Part shown: positions 1-8,146 of the stretch, piece after piece
Numbering within the stretch: position 1 is the first letter of the stretch
Layout of the letters: every line of letters starts with the position of its first letter
Source: Planctomycetota bacterium
Lineage (GTDB): Bacteria; Planctomycetota; Planctomycetia; Pirellulales; Pirellulaceae
Length of the DNA stretch: 64,000 nt
NCBI GenBank assembly: GCA_014381825.1
Contig: JACNKX010000175.1
Coordinates: 57,410-121,409 of the forward strand
Direction: 5' to 3'
Translations under genes and position numbers: made by a program
The notes under the pieces: model-generated
Databases searched by the model: none
What the model was told of the DNA's origin: nothing
Seen by the model: the letters and a program-made list of their open reading frames with translations, nothing else

Positions 1-1617
1 AAGGAAGTTCGTCGTAAAGCCAAGATTCTCGAGAAGACGTTCGGAAATTTTGGCTTCAACGTGAAGGTCGTTGAAATCGAAACTGGGCCCGTCATCGCCC
101 AGTACGAAGTCGAACTCGAGGCTGGATTGCGACTTGCCAAGATCACCAATCTGGCAGACGACCTCGCGATCGCGTTGCGTGTGCCAAGCGTTCGTATCGT
201 CGCTCCCATTCCTGGTAAGAACACGGTTGGAATTGAAGTACCCAATGAAGTTCGACAAGTCGTGCGGCTTCGCGAAGTGATCGAAGAGACGAACGGCAAG
301 ACGAAGAAGATGAAGATTCCATTGTTCCTGGGCAAAGACGTCTCTGGAAACCCGTTGACCGTCGACTTGGCAACGCTGCCTCATCTTTTGATCGCTGGTC
401 GAACTGGCACAGGAAAGAGCGTTTGCTTGAATGCGATCATCTCGTCGATTCTGATGACAAAGCGTCCCGACGAAGTCCGCATGTTAATGATCGATCCTAA
501 AATGGTCGAACTGAGTGGCTATGCCCGCTTGCCACACTTGATGCATCCCGTCGTGACCGACATGCGAAAGGCCGAAGCAATTTTGGCGTGGGCAGTCGAC
601 AAAATGGAAGAACGCTATGCCATGCTCGCCCGAGCCGGTGTGCGACACGTTTCAAGCTACAACCAGCTCACCGAAGAGGAACTGCGGCGACGCATGAAGC
701 CTGAAGGTGAAGAGGAATGGGCCGCCATCCCAACTCACTTGCCGTTCATCGTCATCGTCGCCGACGAGATGGCGGACCTGATGATGACTTCCGGCAAAGA
801 AGTCGAACAGCATATTATTCGTCTCGCGCAGAAGAGCCGTGCGGTCGGCATTCACTTGATCCTGGCGACACAAAAACCAACGGTCGATGTCATCACCGGC
901 TTGATCAAATCGAACTTGCCGGCACGAATTTCGTTTCAAGTGGCGAGTCGCACCGACAGTCGCGTTGTGTTAGACGAGATGGGGGCCGACAAGCTGCTCG
1001 GTAACGGCGACATGCTGTTCCTGTGGCCCGGAACCAGCTCGTTGCTGCGCGGACAAGGAACTTATTTGACGGACGAAGAGATCGAAAGCGTCGTCGATTG
1101 CGTTAGTACCGGCGAACAACACTTCGTCAACGAATTGGTAAATCTCAAAGTCGACGAGGGCGATGGCGAAGCTCCAGGTCCACTCAAGAAGCGTGACGAT
1201 TTGTACGAGGCGGCTGTCGATGTCGTCGTGCGTGAAGGCCGCGGCAGCGTCTCGCTGCTGCAACGAACGCTCGGCATCGGGTACGGCCGCGCAGCTCGCT
1301 TGATCGACTACATGGCCGAAGATGGAATCGTCGGTGCCTACGCCGGCTCGCAAGCACGAGAAGTAATCATTTCGCTCTCCGATTGGGAAGCGATGCAGAA
1401 CGGCGGAGAAGTAACTTCGGAGCCGCCGCGTTCGCCAGGAAAGGCGATTGCCGAACCGAAACGACGGTCGAACAAGGTCAAACCCGAACCGGAAGGGGAA
1501 GACGAAGAACAGGAAGCGTCGTCACAAGTGGAATGGGATGACGGCTTTGAAGAGCAAGCCGATGAAGAAGATTGGGATGAACAGGAGCAAGAAGAGTACG
1601 AAGCGGAAAGCGCGTGA
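1..1617 (+). CDS. ftsK: DNA translocase FtsK/SpoIIIE, 3' part
   Basis: Hexameric ATP-driven DNA pump that clears and sorts chromosome termini at the division septum. The frame is open from base 1, so the N-terminal membrane domain and linker lie upstream of the window; 538 codons remain. A Walker A motif (GRTGTGKS, Lys at codon 139) and a Walker B motif (IVIVADEMAD, Asp-Glu at codons 255-256) identify the motor. A winged-helix gamma domain follows at about codons 399-455, beginning DDLYEAAVDVVV and ending near QAREVI; it is the KOPS/XerD-contact module of the family. After gamma comes an unusual tail of about 50 residues, very rich in Glu and Asp, that canonical FtsK lacks. Base 61 has a GTG that could pass for a start, but it is internal to the beta domain. 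The identification is secure; the tail's role is unknown. Confidence 0.96.
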   Translation, partial: KEVRRKAKILEKTFGNFGFNVKVVEIETGPVIAQYEVELEAGLRLAKITNLADDLAIALRVPSVRIVAPIPGKNTVGIEVPNEVRQVVRLREVIEETNGKTKKMKIPLFLGKDVSGNPLTVDLATLPHLLIAGRTGTGKSVCLNAIISSILMTKRPDEVRMLMIDPKMVELSGYARLPHLMHPVVTDMRKAEAILAWAVDKMEERYAMLARAGVRHVSSYNQLTEEELRRRMKPEGEEEWAAIPTHLPFIVIVADEMADLMMTSGKEVEQHIIRLAQKSRAVGIHLILATQKPTVDVITGLIKSNLPARISFQVASRTDSRVVLDEMGADKLLGNGDMLFLWPGTSSLLRGQGTYLTDEEIESVVDCVSTGEQHFVNELVNLKVDEGDGEAPGPLKKRDDLYEAAVDVVVREGRGSVSLLQRTLGIGYGRAARLIDYMAEDGIVGAYAGSQAREVIISLSDWEAMQNGGEVTSEPPRSPGKAIAEPKRRSNKVKPEPEGEDEEQEASSQVEWDDGFEEQADEEDWDEQEQEEYEAESA

Positions 1618-1636
1618 GCTAATCCCAAGCCAAGGA

Positions 1637-2434
1637 TTATGCCTTGCTGTAACCTTCCGGCGGGAATACGCCCATGACTCGTTGTGTGTAGTCGATACAC
1701 GAGCCCGTCAAGATTCCAGATTCGTCGCTCAGCAAGTAAGTACATAGTCGTGCGACGTCGTTCGGTTTCAACAAGCGGCCAAAGGGCGAGGCGGCTTCGC
1801 CGATTTGAAGCCAATTCTCTGGGCTACCTTGCTTGGCTTGCACATCGTGTTCGGCGGGGGTGTCGGTCCAGCCAAGGTTGATTCCGTTCACTCGGATGCG
1901 GTGAGAGCGTAAAGAATTGGCGGTGTTCTTTGTGAACGTGTGGAGCGCTCCCTTGGTGCTGCTGTACGGTGTGAGGTTTTCCATCCCGCAATAAGCAGCG
2001 ACCGAGAGAATGTTCACGATCGACCCAGCTATGTTTTCCCTACGCATGACTCGAGTGGCCTCTTGGGTCAGCAAGAACGGAGCGCGGACGTTCACGGCGA
2101 ATTGATAGTCCCAGAACTCGACCGTGGCCTCGTCGAGCGTGGCGCGATTCGTGTCGGCTGCAGCGTTCACCAGGCCATCGACTCGGCCGAATCGCTCGTC
2201 GCATTGTTGCACGATTTTGCGACAGTCTTCGACCACCGAAAGATCCGCCTGGACGAAGAGACCGACACTGCCAACCTGTTCAATCGCTCTCACGACCGCG
2301 GCACCCTTTTCTTCCTGCCGACCACAAATGACGACGCCGGCGGCTCCGTTCTCGGCTGCATGCAAGGCAACGGCCTCGCCGACACCTTGAGTACCGCCTG
2401 TTGCAATGATCACCCTTCCGTCAAGCCTCGCCAT
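1637..2434 (-). CDS. SDR family NAD(P)-dependent oxidoreductase
   Basis: Classical short-chain dehydrogenase/reductase of 265 aa. The Rossmann glycine motif TGGTQGVG is at residues 12-19 and the catalytic Ser144, Tyr157 and Lys161 (YSSTK) are in canonical positions. The usual NNAG motif is changed to NAAA near residues 90-93. The start is the ATG at 2434, preceded by AAGGAAG; an open extension to 2497 adds a hydrophobic stretch not typical of the family. The gene is convergent with ftsK, with a 19-base gap. The substrate cannot be read from the sequence; a soluble cytoplasmic alcohol or keto reductase is the family expectation. Confidence 0.9.
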   Translation of the reverse strand: MARLDGRVIIATGGTQGVGEAVALHAAENGAAGVVICGRQEEKGAAVVRAIEQVGSVGLFVQADLSVVEDCRKIVQQCDERFGRVDGLVNAAADTNRATLDEATVEFWDYQFAVNVRAPFLLTQEATRVMRRENIAGSIVNILSVAAYCGMENLTPYSSTKGALHTFTKNTANSLRSHRIRVNGINLGWTDTPAEHDVQAKQGSPENWLQIGEAASPFGRLLKPNDVARLCTYLLSDESGILTGSCIDYTQRVMGVFPPEGYSKA

Positions 2435-2600
2435 GTCAGTCTTCCTTGAGTCGTGGAGTAACACGCTGAATGTCAAGAGCGTAAGGCACACGAACACCGA
2501 GCGAAAGTACCGACAACCGCAGTCGCATTGTGAGTCGTGTCTGCTTAAAATCGAAACGTCTTCGACGTAGATTCAGAGATCACTCGGATCAGGTGCTGCC

Positions 2601-3437
2601 ATGCGACTGTCAACACGGAGTTTTCGCTTCTGTCTTGCAGTGTTCTTAGCTGTGACGGTTTTCCAAGCGGTCGGCAGGGTCTCCGTGTTTGCAGACGAAC
2701 ACTTTCCGGGAAAGAAATCGGCGTGGCATGGATTCGATCGATTCGATTTTGATGTTGACTCACGGAAGTGCATCGTCGTGGCGCCCAAGAAAGCAGCCGA
2801 GTCCACGCCCTGGATTTGGCGAGCTCGCTTCTTTGGACATGAACCCCAAGCCGACATCGCATTGCTGGAACACGGCTTGCACGTCGTTTACTGTGATGTC
2901 GGCAATCTGTTTGGAAATCCCGTAGCCGTTGCGCATTGGGATGCGTTTTACGCCTACCTCACCGAAGAGCAAGGTTTCGCACCGAAGGCGGCGCTCGAAG
3001 GGATGAGTCGGGGCGGCTTGATCATTTACAATTGGGCAGCTGCAAATCCCGAGAAGGTTTCGTGTATCTACGGCGACGCACCGGTATGCGATTTCAAAAG
3101 TTGGCCCGGCGGGAAGGGGCAAGGAAAGGGGAGTGATGCCGCCTGGCGCGACTGCTTGAAGGCCTATGGTTTTGACGAAGAGCAATCGCTCGCCTTCAAG
3201 GGCAACCCCATCGACAAGCTCCAATCGCTCGCCAAAGCGAATATTCCTCTGCTGAATGTAGTCGGAGACGCCGATGTCGTGGTGCCGGTTGCGGAGAACA
3301 CCTCTCTACTCGCGGCGCGTTATCGTAAACTTGGCGGTTCTATCAAGGTGATCAACAAACCTGGCATCGGACACCATCCGCATTCGCTCAAAGATCCGAC
3401 AGTTATTGTCGAGTTCGTGCTGAAACACTCAAGATGA
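2601..3437 (+). CDS. Secreted alpha/beta-hydrolase
   Basis: Predicted exported esterase or peptidase of 278 aa. Residues 1-31 form a Sec signal peptide with an Arg-containing start and a hydrophobic core, ending near VFADE. The nucleophile elbow is GMSRG with Ser136; a candidate acid is Asp223 or Asp225 in GDADVVVP, and the candidate base is His258 or His259 in GIGHHPHS. Spacing and order fit the alpha/beta-hydrolase fold (prolyl-oligopeptidase or acetyl-esterase-like). It is convergent with the SGNH hydrolase gene, which ends 5 bases beyond. Both are secreted hydrolases of the sort found among planctomycete polysaccharide deacylases, but no substrate can be assigned. Confidence 0.85.
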   Translation: MRLSTRSFRFCLAVFLAVTVFQAVGRVSVFADEHFPGKKSAWHGFDRFDFDVDSRKCIVVAPKKAAESTPWIWRARFFGHEPQADIALLEHGLHVVYCDVGNLFGNPVAVAHWDAFYAYLTEEQGFAPKAALEGMSRGGLIIYNWAAANPEKVSCIYGDAPVCDFKSWPGGKGQGKGSDAAWRDCLKAYGFDEEQSLAFKGNPIDKLQSLAKANIPLLNVVGDADVVVPVAENTSLLAARYRKLGGSIKVINKPGIGHHPHSLKDPTVIVEFVLKHSR

Positions 3438-3442
3438 CGGGG

Positions 3443-4156
3443 CTATTCACCCATCAGCGTTGCAACTTGCGATTCGATCGATTTGGCCCAGATCGTGTAG
3501 CCCTGCTCGCTCAAGTGCAGCAAATCGGGCATGATCTCTCGCGTCAGCGTGCCATCGTCCTGCAAGAAGCTCTTGCCGATATCTAAATAAAAGACGTTTT
3601 TGTCGTCCGCAAGTTTTGATGCAATCGCGTTGGTCTTCTCGTTGACTTGTCGTCGCGGATCGGTCGGCGATTCACCCCGCGGAAATACTGCGAGCAGAAG
3701 GATCTTGGTCTTGGGTGTCTTCTTCTTCAGTTGGTCAACGATGACGGTGATGCCTTCGGCGATCTGTTCCGGCGTGTTGCTTCCAGAATTATTCGTTCCG
3801 ATCATGATCACGGCCAGCTTCGGGGAGATATTATACAGATTCCCGTTATCCAAACGCCAGATAACATGCTGAGTTCGATCACCGCCGATCCCAAGGTTGA
3901 CGGCGTTACGCTCGCCGTAGAACTTCTGCCAAACGGCTTTTCCGCGACCTTCCCAACCCTGTGTGATGGAGTCGCCTATAAACACGAGATCGACGTTGCC
4001 ATCCTTAACACGCAAATTCATACCTTCATGCCGTTTCATCCATCCCCCGGCGCGAGGCACAGGCTTAATGGCGTCGTGATCTTCGGCAAAGGCGAAAGAG
4101 GGAAGAAACATTGCGGCGAGAGATATAGTCGCGATTGTTCGTAGGGCGAGGCTCAT
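3443..4156 (-). CDS. Secreted SGNH/GDSL-family esterase
   Basis: Exported lipase/acetylhydrolase-type enzyme of 237 aa. The signal peptide is residues 1-24, ending SFAFA. All four SGNH blocks are visible: block I FIGDSITQG (Ser63), block II around Gly91 in GIGGDR, block III IGTNN (Asn near 122), block V DLLH (Asp211, His214). The WEGRGKAVW segment after block I is typical of planctomycete and Bacteroidetes platelet-activating-factor acetylhydrolase-like GDSL proteins, which often deacetylate sugars. Its stop is 5 bases from that of the convergent alpha/beta-hydrolase gene. Substrate is not determinable. Confidence 0.92.
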   Translation of the reverse strand: MSLALRTIATISLAAMFLPSFAFAEDHDAIKPVPRAGGWMKRHEGMNLRVKDGNVDLVFIGDSITQGWEGRGKAVWQKFYGERNAVNLGIGGDRTQHVIWRLDNGNLYNISPKLAVIMIGTNNSGSNTPEQIAEGITVIVDQLKKKTPKTKILLLAVFPRGESPTDPRRQVNEKTNAIASKLADDKNVFYLDIGKSFLQDDGTLTREIMPDLLHLSEQGYTIWAKSIESQVATLMGE

Positions 4157-4426
4157 CGTAAGTTCTCCAAGATGTAAAATCGTGGTAATTGAGTGCGTGG
4201 GCCGTGCTAAGGCTTCGTGCTGTTTAGATCGTGATGCCTACATCGTACCTGTAACGTTATTCGAAAACGAGCGTCCCCGCAGATTGTATCTCTTAAGTCA
4301 GATTCAACCGTTTGGCGACAGGCAAGCAACAGCAGGCCGCACCAGCTAGAATGACAGCTGGAATACTAGCGAGCGCCACTCGGCGTATGAGTTATTCGTC
4401 ATGGATCATCCAGCTTGAGGCAAAGC

Positions 4427-7288
4427 ATGAATTGGGCGAGTGTACTGGAGCAGACGGGCGCGGAGGAATTGGTCGATGGGCTGAACGTGGGCTGGTTGTT
4501 CGAAGGCGAGCAGTCACCCAGCGAGAAGGACCGAGCCGTCGCCTGGGAACTATATATCGAACTTCGCACGCGTATCAGCACCCAGCCGTTGCATTTTCTC
4601 GACGGTGACGAAGCGGCCGCGTTAGGCAGTCTCTATTCCCTCTTTCAACTCGCTCGTGATCTGCTAAAGAAACAGGGCCATGAATGTTGGCGAACAGCAG
4701 CGGTGACCGAAGCCGTGTTGAACAATGTGGTCCGACCGTTCACTGCTGAGTGGCACCAGCGGAACTTAGCTGGAGAATTCACGCGCGACGATGCTTGTCG
4801 TGAATTCCGTGCCAAACTACGTGGCGTCCAATTCAAACTAGGCCAGTTCGAGAAACTACTTTATGCGATTGCCTGCGATCAAATTGTTACGCCTGACTCA
4901 CGCTCCCTCTCCGGTGGGCGACCGGTTGAATTTGGGACAAGGATCGCGTTTGATCGCCTACTCGGCTTAAAAGATCCGATGGCTGGCGCCTCGGCTGCAG
5001 ACGAGATGGTCAATGCCGAGCGGCAAGAGATAGAGAATCGTCGGACAGCTGTAGATTTAGAAATAGGTAGCGATGACCTCGTCGGGATGTCAATTTCCGG
5101 AGGCGGCATTCGATCGGCGACGTTTGCATTGGGAGTCGTGCAAGGTCTCGTTACTCGCGGCATATTGCGGCACGTCGATGTCCTATCGACTGTGTCTGGT
5201 GGTGGATACTTGGGTTCGTTTCTCAGTTCGATGCTCAACACGGATTCGAACGAGTGCGGTCCCCAACGAGATCGTGCTCCGTTTAAACCCGACATCGCCG
5301 GGGACTCGTCTGCCATCCGATTCTTGCGCAATCACAGTCGCTACATTCTGCCCTCGAGTTTTCCGCGTTGGTTGAGAACCGCCGGACAAGCTGCGTACGG
5401 CATGCTCAGTAATCTTGTGATCCTCAGCACGATCGTACTCCTAAGTGTGTTGTTGACCGACGGATTCCTCAAGGAGTCACTTTCGAGACTCTACACCAAC
5501 ATTCGCGAAAACTCCGAGGCGCCGACTGACCTTTGGGCTGCTTCAGCACCAACGATCTGGATCTGGTTCTTCAGCGCGCTGTCGCTATTTCTACTGCCAC
5601 TCGCGCAGAAACTTGGCCGACTTGGCGGCAAGTATTCCGGATTTGCTTCCTGCTGGGAATGGATGACGGTCTGGGCGTTTGCTGGCTCCGTGCTGGTGGC
5701 AATGATCGATTATCTCCCGTTGTTCCACTTTGGTTACTTGACCTTAATGCATGCCATTGGCGATCGGCTTCTCGGATCAACGAATGGCTGGTCGATGACC
5801 GCAACCGGTGTCACACTGGCCAATGTCGCTGGTCTACTCGCTGCTCGAAGCGAATGGTTGTCGAGCTTTGCCAAGTCGATGCCGCGGATCGGGAAGATTC
5901 TTTTCGGCCTGCTGTGGATGTCCGGCCCGGCGTTGTTGGTCTACATGTACTTCGAACTGTGTCGCATCTATGTAGCAACCGCAGCTCCCTCCGTTCCGCA
6001 GATCAGCTGGCTGCCCATTGAACTGACCGCGACGGGCCTGTTGTGGTCACTGCTGACGGGCAGCGTCGTATACTCGGCACTGACAAATGTGAACTTCACG
6101 TCGCTACACCGGTACTATCGCAACCGACTGAGCGAGACATACCTTCTTCAACAACGAAATCAAAACGTAATCGAACACATAGATCGCCAGCCGCTTTCAA
6201 AGCTGCGCGAGAGCGAACAGTCAACGGCGCCGTATCACTTGATCAACGCCGCATTGAATCTGCCGTCATCGGACGTCGCCGAACTGCGAGGCCGCGATTG
6301 TGATTTCTTTCTGTTCTCGAAACACCGTTGCGGCAGCCCCGTGCTGGGCTATCACTCTACGAGACAATGGGAAGCGGCAGACGCTAGTCTCGATCTTGCC
6401 ACGGCCGTGGCGATCTCTGGCGCAGCGGCCGCTCCGCAGATGGGCATGGGGTCGATTAAGGGGGCTAGTTTTCTGTTGACGCTATTGAACGTGCGGCTTG
6501 GCTACTGGCTGCAACGTCCCTTGCCACTCGGTTCAGAAAAAACGTCGATTCGAGCTTTGTCAGCACCTGGCCCAAGCTATCTGCTTCGGGAAGCGTTCAA
6601 TAAGATGGACCACCGATCACGGTACGTTAATGTGTCCGATGGCGGTCATATCGAAAATCTCGCGATGTACGAACTGCTTCGCAGGCGTTGCCGTTATGTC
6701 GTCGCAGTTGATGGTGAATGCGATCCGGAAATGGTGTTTCCAAGCTTGATGCGACTCCAACAGTTTGCCGCGGTCGACATGGACATCCACATCGAAATGG
6801 ATCTCGGTCGATTGCGATGGAACGAACTAACATCAACTCCGGAACAGCAATCGCAGGAGAACGAAGACACGGAAAGCTCAGAGAATTCGCGATACAGTCG
6901 GGGCCACTATGCCGTTGGCCGCATCAATTATCCCGACGGCGTGACTGGTTGGCTCATCTACGTCAAACTATCGGTCACCGGAAATGAGCCTGAGTACGTC
7001 CTCGACTACCGTCGCCGGCACCCCGACTTTCCACACGAATCGACGGCGGACCAGATGTTCGAGGAGGACCAGTTCGAGGCATATCGTCGCCTTGGCCAAC
7101 ACATTACCGACGACCTATTTTCGGACGAACTACTTTCTGAAGAGGCCCGAACGCGAGCGAATAATTGCCAGCTGGACGTTCGTAATTGGTATCAGGAGAT
7201 CGTGAACTGCTTCTTCAAACAAACCACTCCGCCACTATCAGCAACCGCATCGACCGACGACAAAGTGTCAATTGATCCAGCGAAGTAA
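4427..7288 (+). CDS. Membrane patatin-like phospholipase with novel N-terminal domain
   Basis: 953-aa protein starting at ATG 4427 with GAGG six bases upstream. Residues 1-155 form an alpha-helical, Trp- and Leu-rich domain that I do not recognise; it is clearly homologous to the whole product of the next gene (shared VRPFTAxWH, WELYxELxTRI and CxEFR motifs). Patatin motifs follow: oxyanion loop SGGGIRSA (residues 224-231), nucleophile Ser257 in VSGGGYLG, and the Asp738 of the dyad in SDGGHIENL. Between Ser257 and Asp738 lie about five hydrophobic segments (roughly residues 326-545), so the catalytic domain is split by a membrane region. The family hydrolyses acyl esters of phospholipids; here it would act at or on the inner membrane. 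The next gene starts 47 bases downstream and is probably co-transcribed. Resemblance to antiviral patatin effectors is limited to the catalytic motifs. Confidence 0.85.
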   Translation: MNWASVLEQTGAEELVDGLNVGWLFEGEQSPSEKDRAVAWELYIELRTRISTQPLHFLDGDEAAALGSLYSLFQLARDLLKKQGHECWRTAAVTEAVLNNVVRPFTAEWHQRNLAGEFTRDDACREFRAKLRGVQFKLGQFEKLLYAIACDQIVTPDSRSLSGGRPVEFGTRIAFDRLLGLKDPMAGASAADEMVNAERQEIENRRTAVDLEIGSDDLVGMSISGGGIRSATFALGVVQGLVTRGILRHVDVLSTVSGGGYLGSFLSSMLNTDSNECGPQRDRAPFKPDIAGDSSAIRFLRNHSRYILPSSFPRWLRTAGQAAYGMLSNLVILSTIVLLSVLLTDGFLKESLSRLYTNIRENSEAPTDLWAASAPTIWIWFFSALSLFLLPLAQKLGRLGGKYSGFASCWEWMTVWAFAGSVLVAMIDYLPLFHFGYLTLMHAIGDRLLGSTNGWSMTATGVTLANVAGLLAARSEWLSSFAKSMPRIGKILFGLLWMSGPALLVYMYFELCRIYVATAAPSVPQISWLPIELTATGLLWSLLTGSVVYSALTNVNFTSLHRYYRNRLSETYLLQQRNQNVIEHIDRQPLSKLRESEQSTAPYHLINAALNLPSSDVAELRGRDCDFFLFSKHRCGSPVLGYHSTRQWEAADASLDLATAVAISGAAAAPQMGMGSIKGASFLLTLLNVRLGYWLQRPLPLGSEKTSIRALSAPGPSYLLREAFNKMDHRSRYVNVSDGGHIENLAMYELLRRRCRYVVAVDGECDPEMVFPSLMRLQQFAAVDMDIHIEMDLGRLRWNELTSTPEQQSQENEDTESSENSRYSRGHYAVGRINYPDGVTGWLIYVKLSVTGNEPEYVLDYRRRHPDFPHESTADQMFEEDQFEAYRRLGQHITDDLFSDELLSEEARTRANNCQLDVRNWYQEIVNCFFKQTTPPLSATASTDDKVSIDPAK

Positions 7289-7335
7289 GCGTGAAGATGA
7301 GTCACCGAGTGACTCGAACGGAAAGGTGTCGAAAC

Positions 7336-7815
7336 ATGAAACTGAAGGAATGGCTCGATCAATGGAGCCTCACCGGGCTCAGTATCAGTGCCGGATTTCT
7401 GGACGCCGAGTGGCAGCCGCAGGACCGAGACCGTGACGCTGCATGGGAGTTGTACGTCGAGCTGTTAACGCGCATTACCACACAGCACCTTGAGCCGGAC
7501 CATGGCGATGAACAGACGGCGCTTCATAGTATTCACGTCTTGTTCGAGTTAACGCGAGAGACTCTGAAGAAGCATGGTCGGCATTGTGGCGAGTTCGCCA
7601 AGCTCGCAATCATTGTTCTCAATCAGATCGTCAGGCCGTTCACGGCCAAATGGCATAAGGCACGCCTAGCAGGTGCATTCGACGAACAGGCCCGCTGCCA
7701 GGAGTTCCGCGACGAATTGTCAGCGCTTCAACGGAAGCTTCGAGAGTATACGAAGATGCTTGCAGACATGGCTAATGTCGAAGACCTCACGGAGATAGAT
7801 CCGGCGAGGGGCTAG
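7336..7815 (+). CDS. Standalone copy of the patatin N-terminal domain
   Basis: 159-aa soluble protein with no signal peptide or membrane segment. Start ATG 7336 is preceded by GGAAAGGTG; an in-frame GTG at 7291 is less well placed. The whole protein aligns with residues 1-155 of the upstream patatin: WELYVELLTRITTQ matches WELYIELRTRISTQ, IVRPFTAKWHK matches VVRPFTAEWHQ, and CQEFRDEL matches CREFRAKL. I know no function for this domain. Because it lies directly downstream in the same orientation, it may be a partner, adaptor or inhibitor that pairs with the phospholipase through the shared domain; that is inference. It could also be a partial tandem duplication that has lost function, although about half the positions remain alike and the frame is intact. 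Confidence 0.8.
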   Translation: MKLKEWLDQWSLTGLSISAGFLDAEWQPQDRDRDAAWELYVELLTRITTQHLEPDHGDEQTALHSIHVLFELTRETLKKHGRHCGEFAKLAIIVLNQIVRPFTAKWHKARLAGAFDEQARCQEFRDELSALQRKLREYTKMLADMANVEDLTEIDPARG

Positions 7816-8146
7816 CATCGAACATCGGACTCCCGGAGGCAGCTCAATCGTATAGCCGAATATGTCAGCTCGGTTGCTGCCAATAAAGCAGGCAATTCAG
7901 GGCAACATTTCCCTTTAGGCTGCCACTGACGGGTGTACGGCATTTAATGAATTTCCGCATTACAACGGATCGAAGTAGCAAGTAGGCAGGGATGCCGCAG
8001 GGACAGTGCACACCCCTTCGATCAATTCCGAGCTACCTGGCTGGAATCGATAAACCTACCTATCAGATGATCGTTGTGACGGTGGATAGCCGCATACGTT
8101 TAGCCTGCCCGCTCGATTTGACGGAATGAGTAAGGAGACTCGCAAG
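7816..8146. other. Intergenic region, no gene seen
   Basis: 331 bases between the patatin-associated gene and the BBP2 porin. I see no credible coding frame, no long inverted repeat and no RNA gene. The porin's Shine-Dalgarno sequence (AAGGAG at 8132-8137) lies at its end, so the porin promoter is presumably here, but no sigma consensus can be picked with confidence. Confidence 0.5.

Noticed and set aside
4427..7288. Identification as a CBASS-type patatin effector (CapV)
   Set aside because: The protein is about three times longer, has membrane segments within the catalytic domain, and no cyclic-nucleotide synthase gene is nearby.
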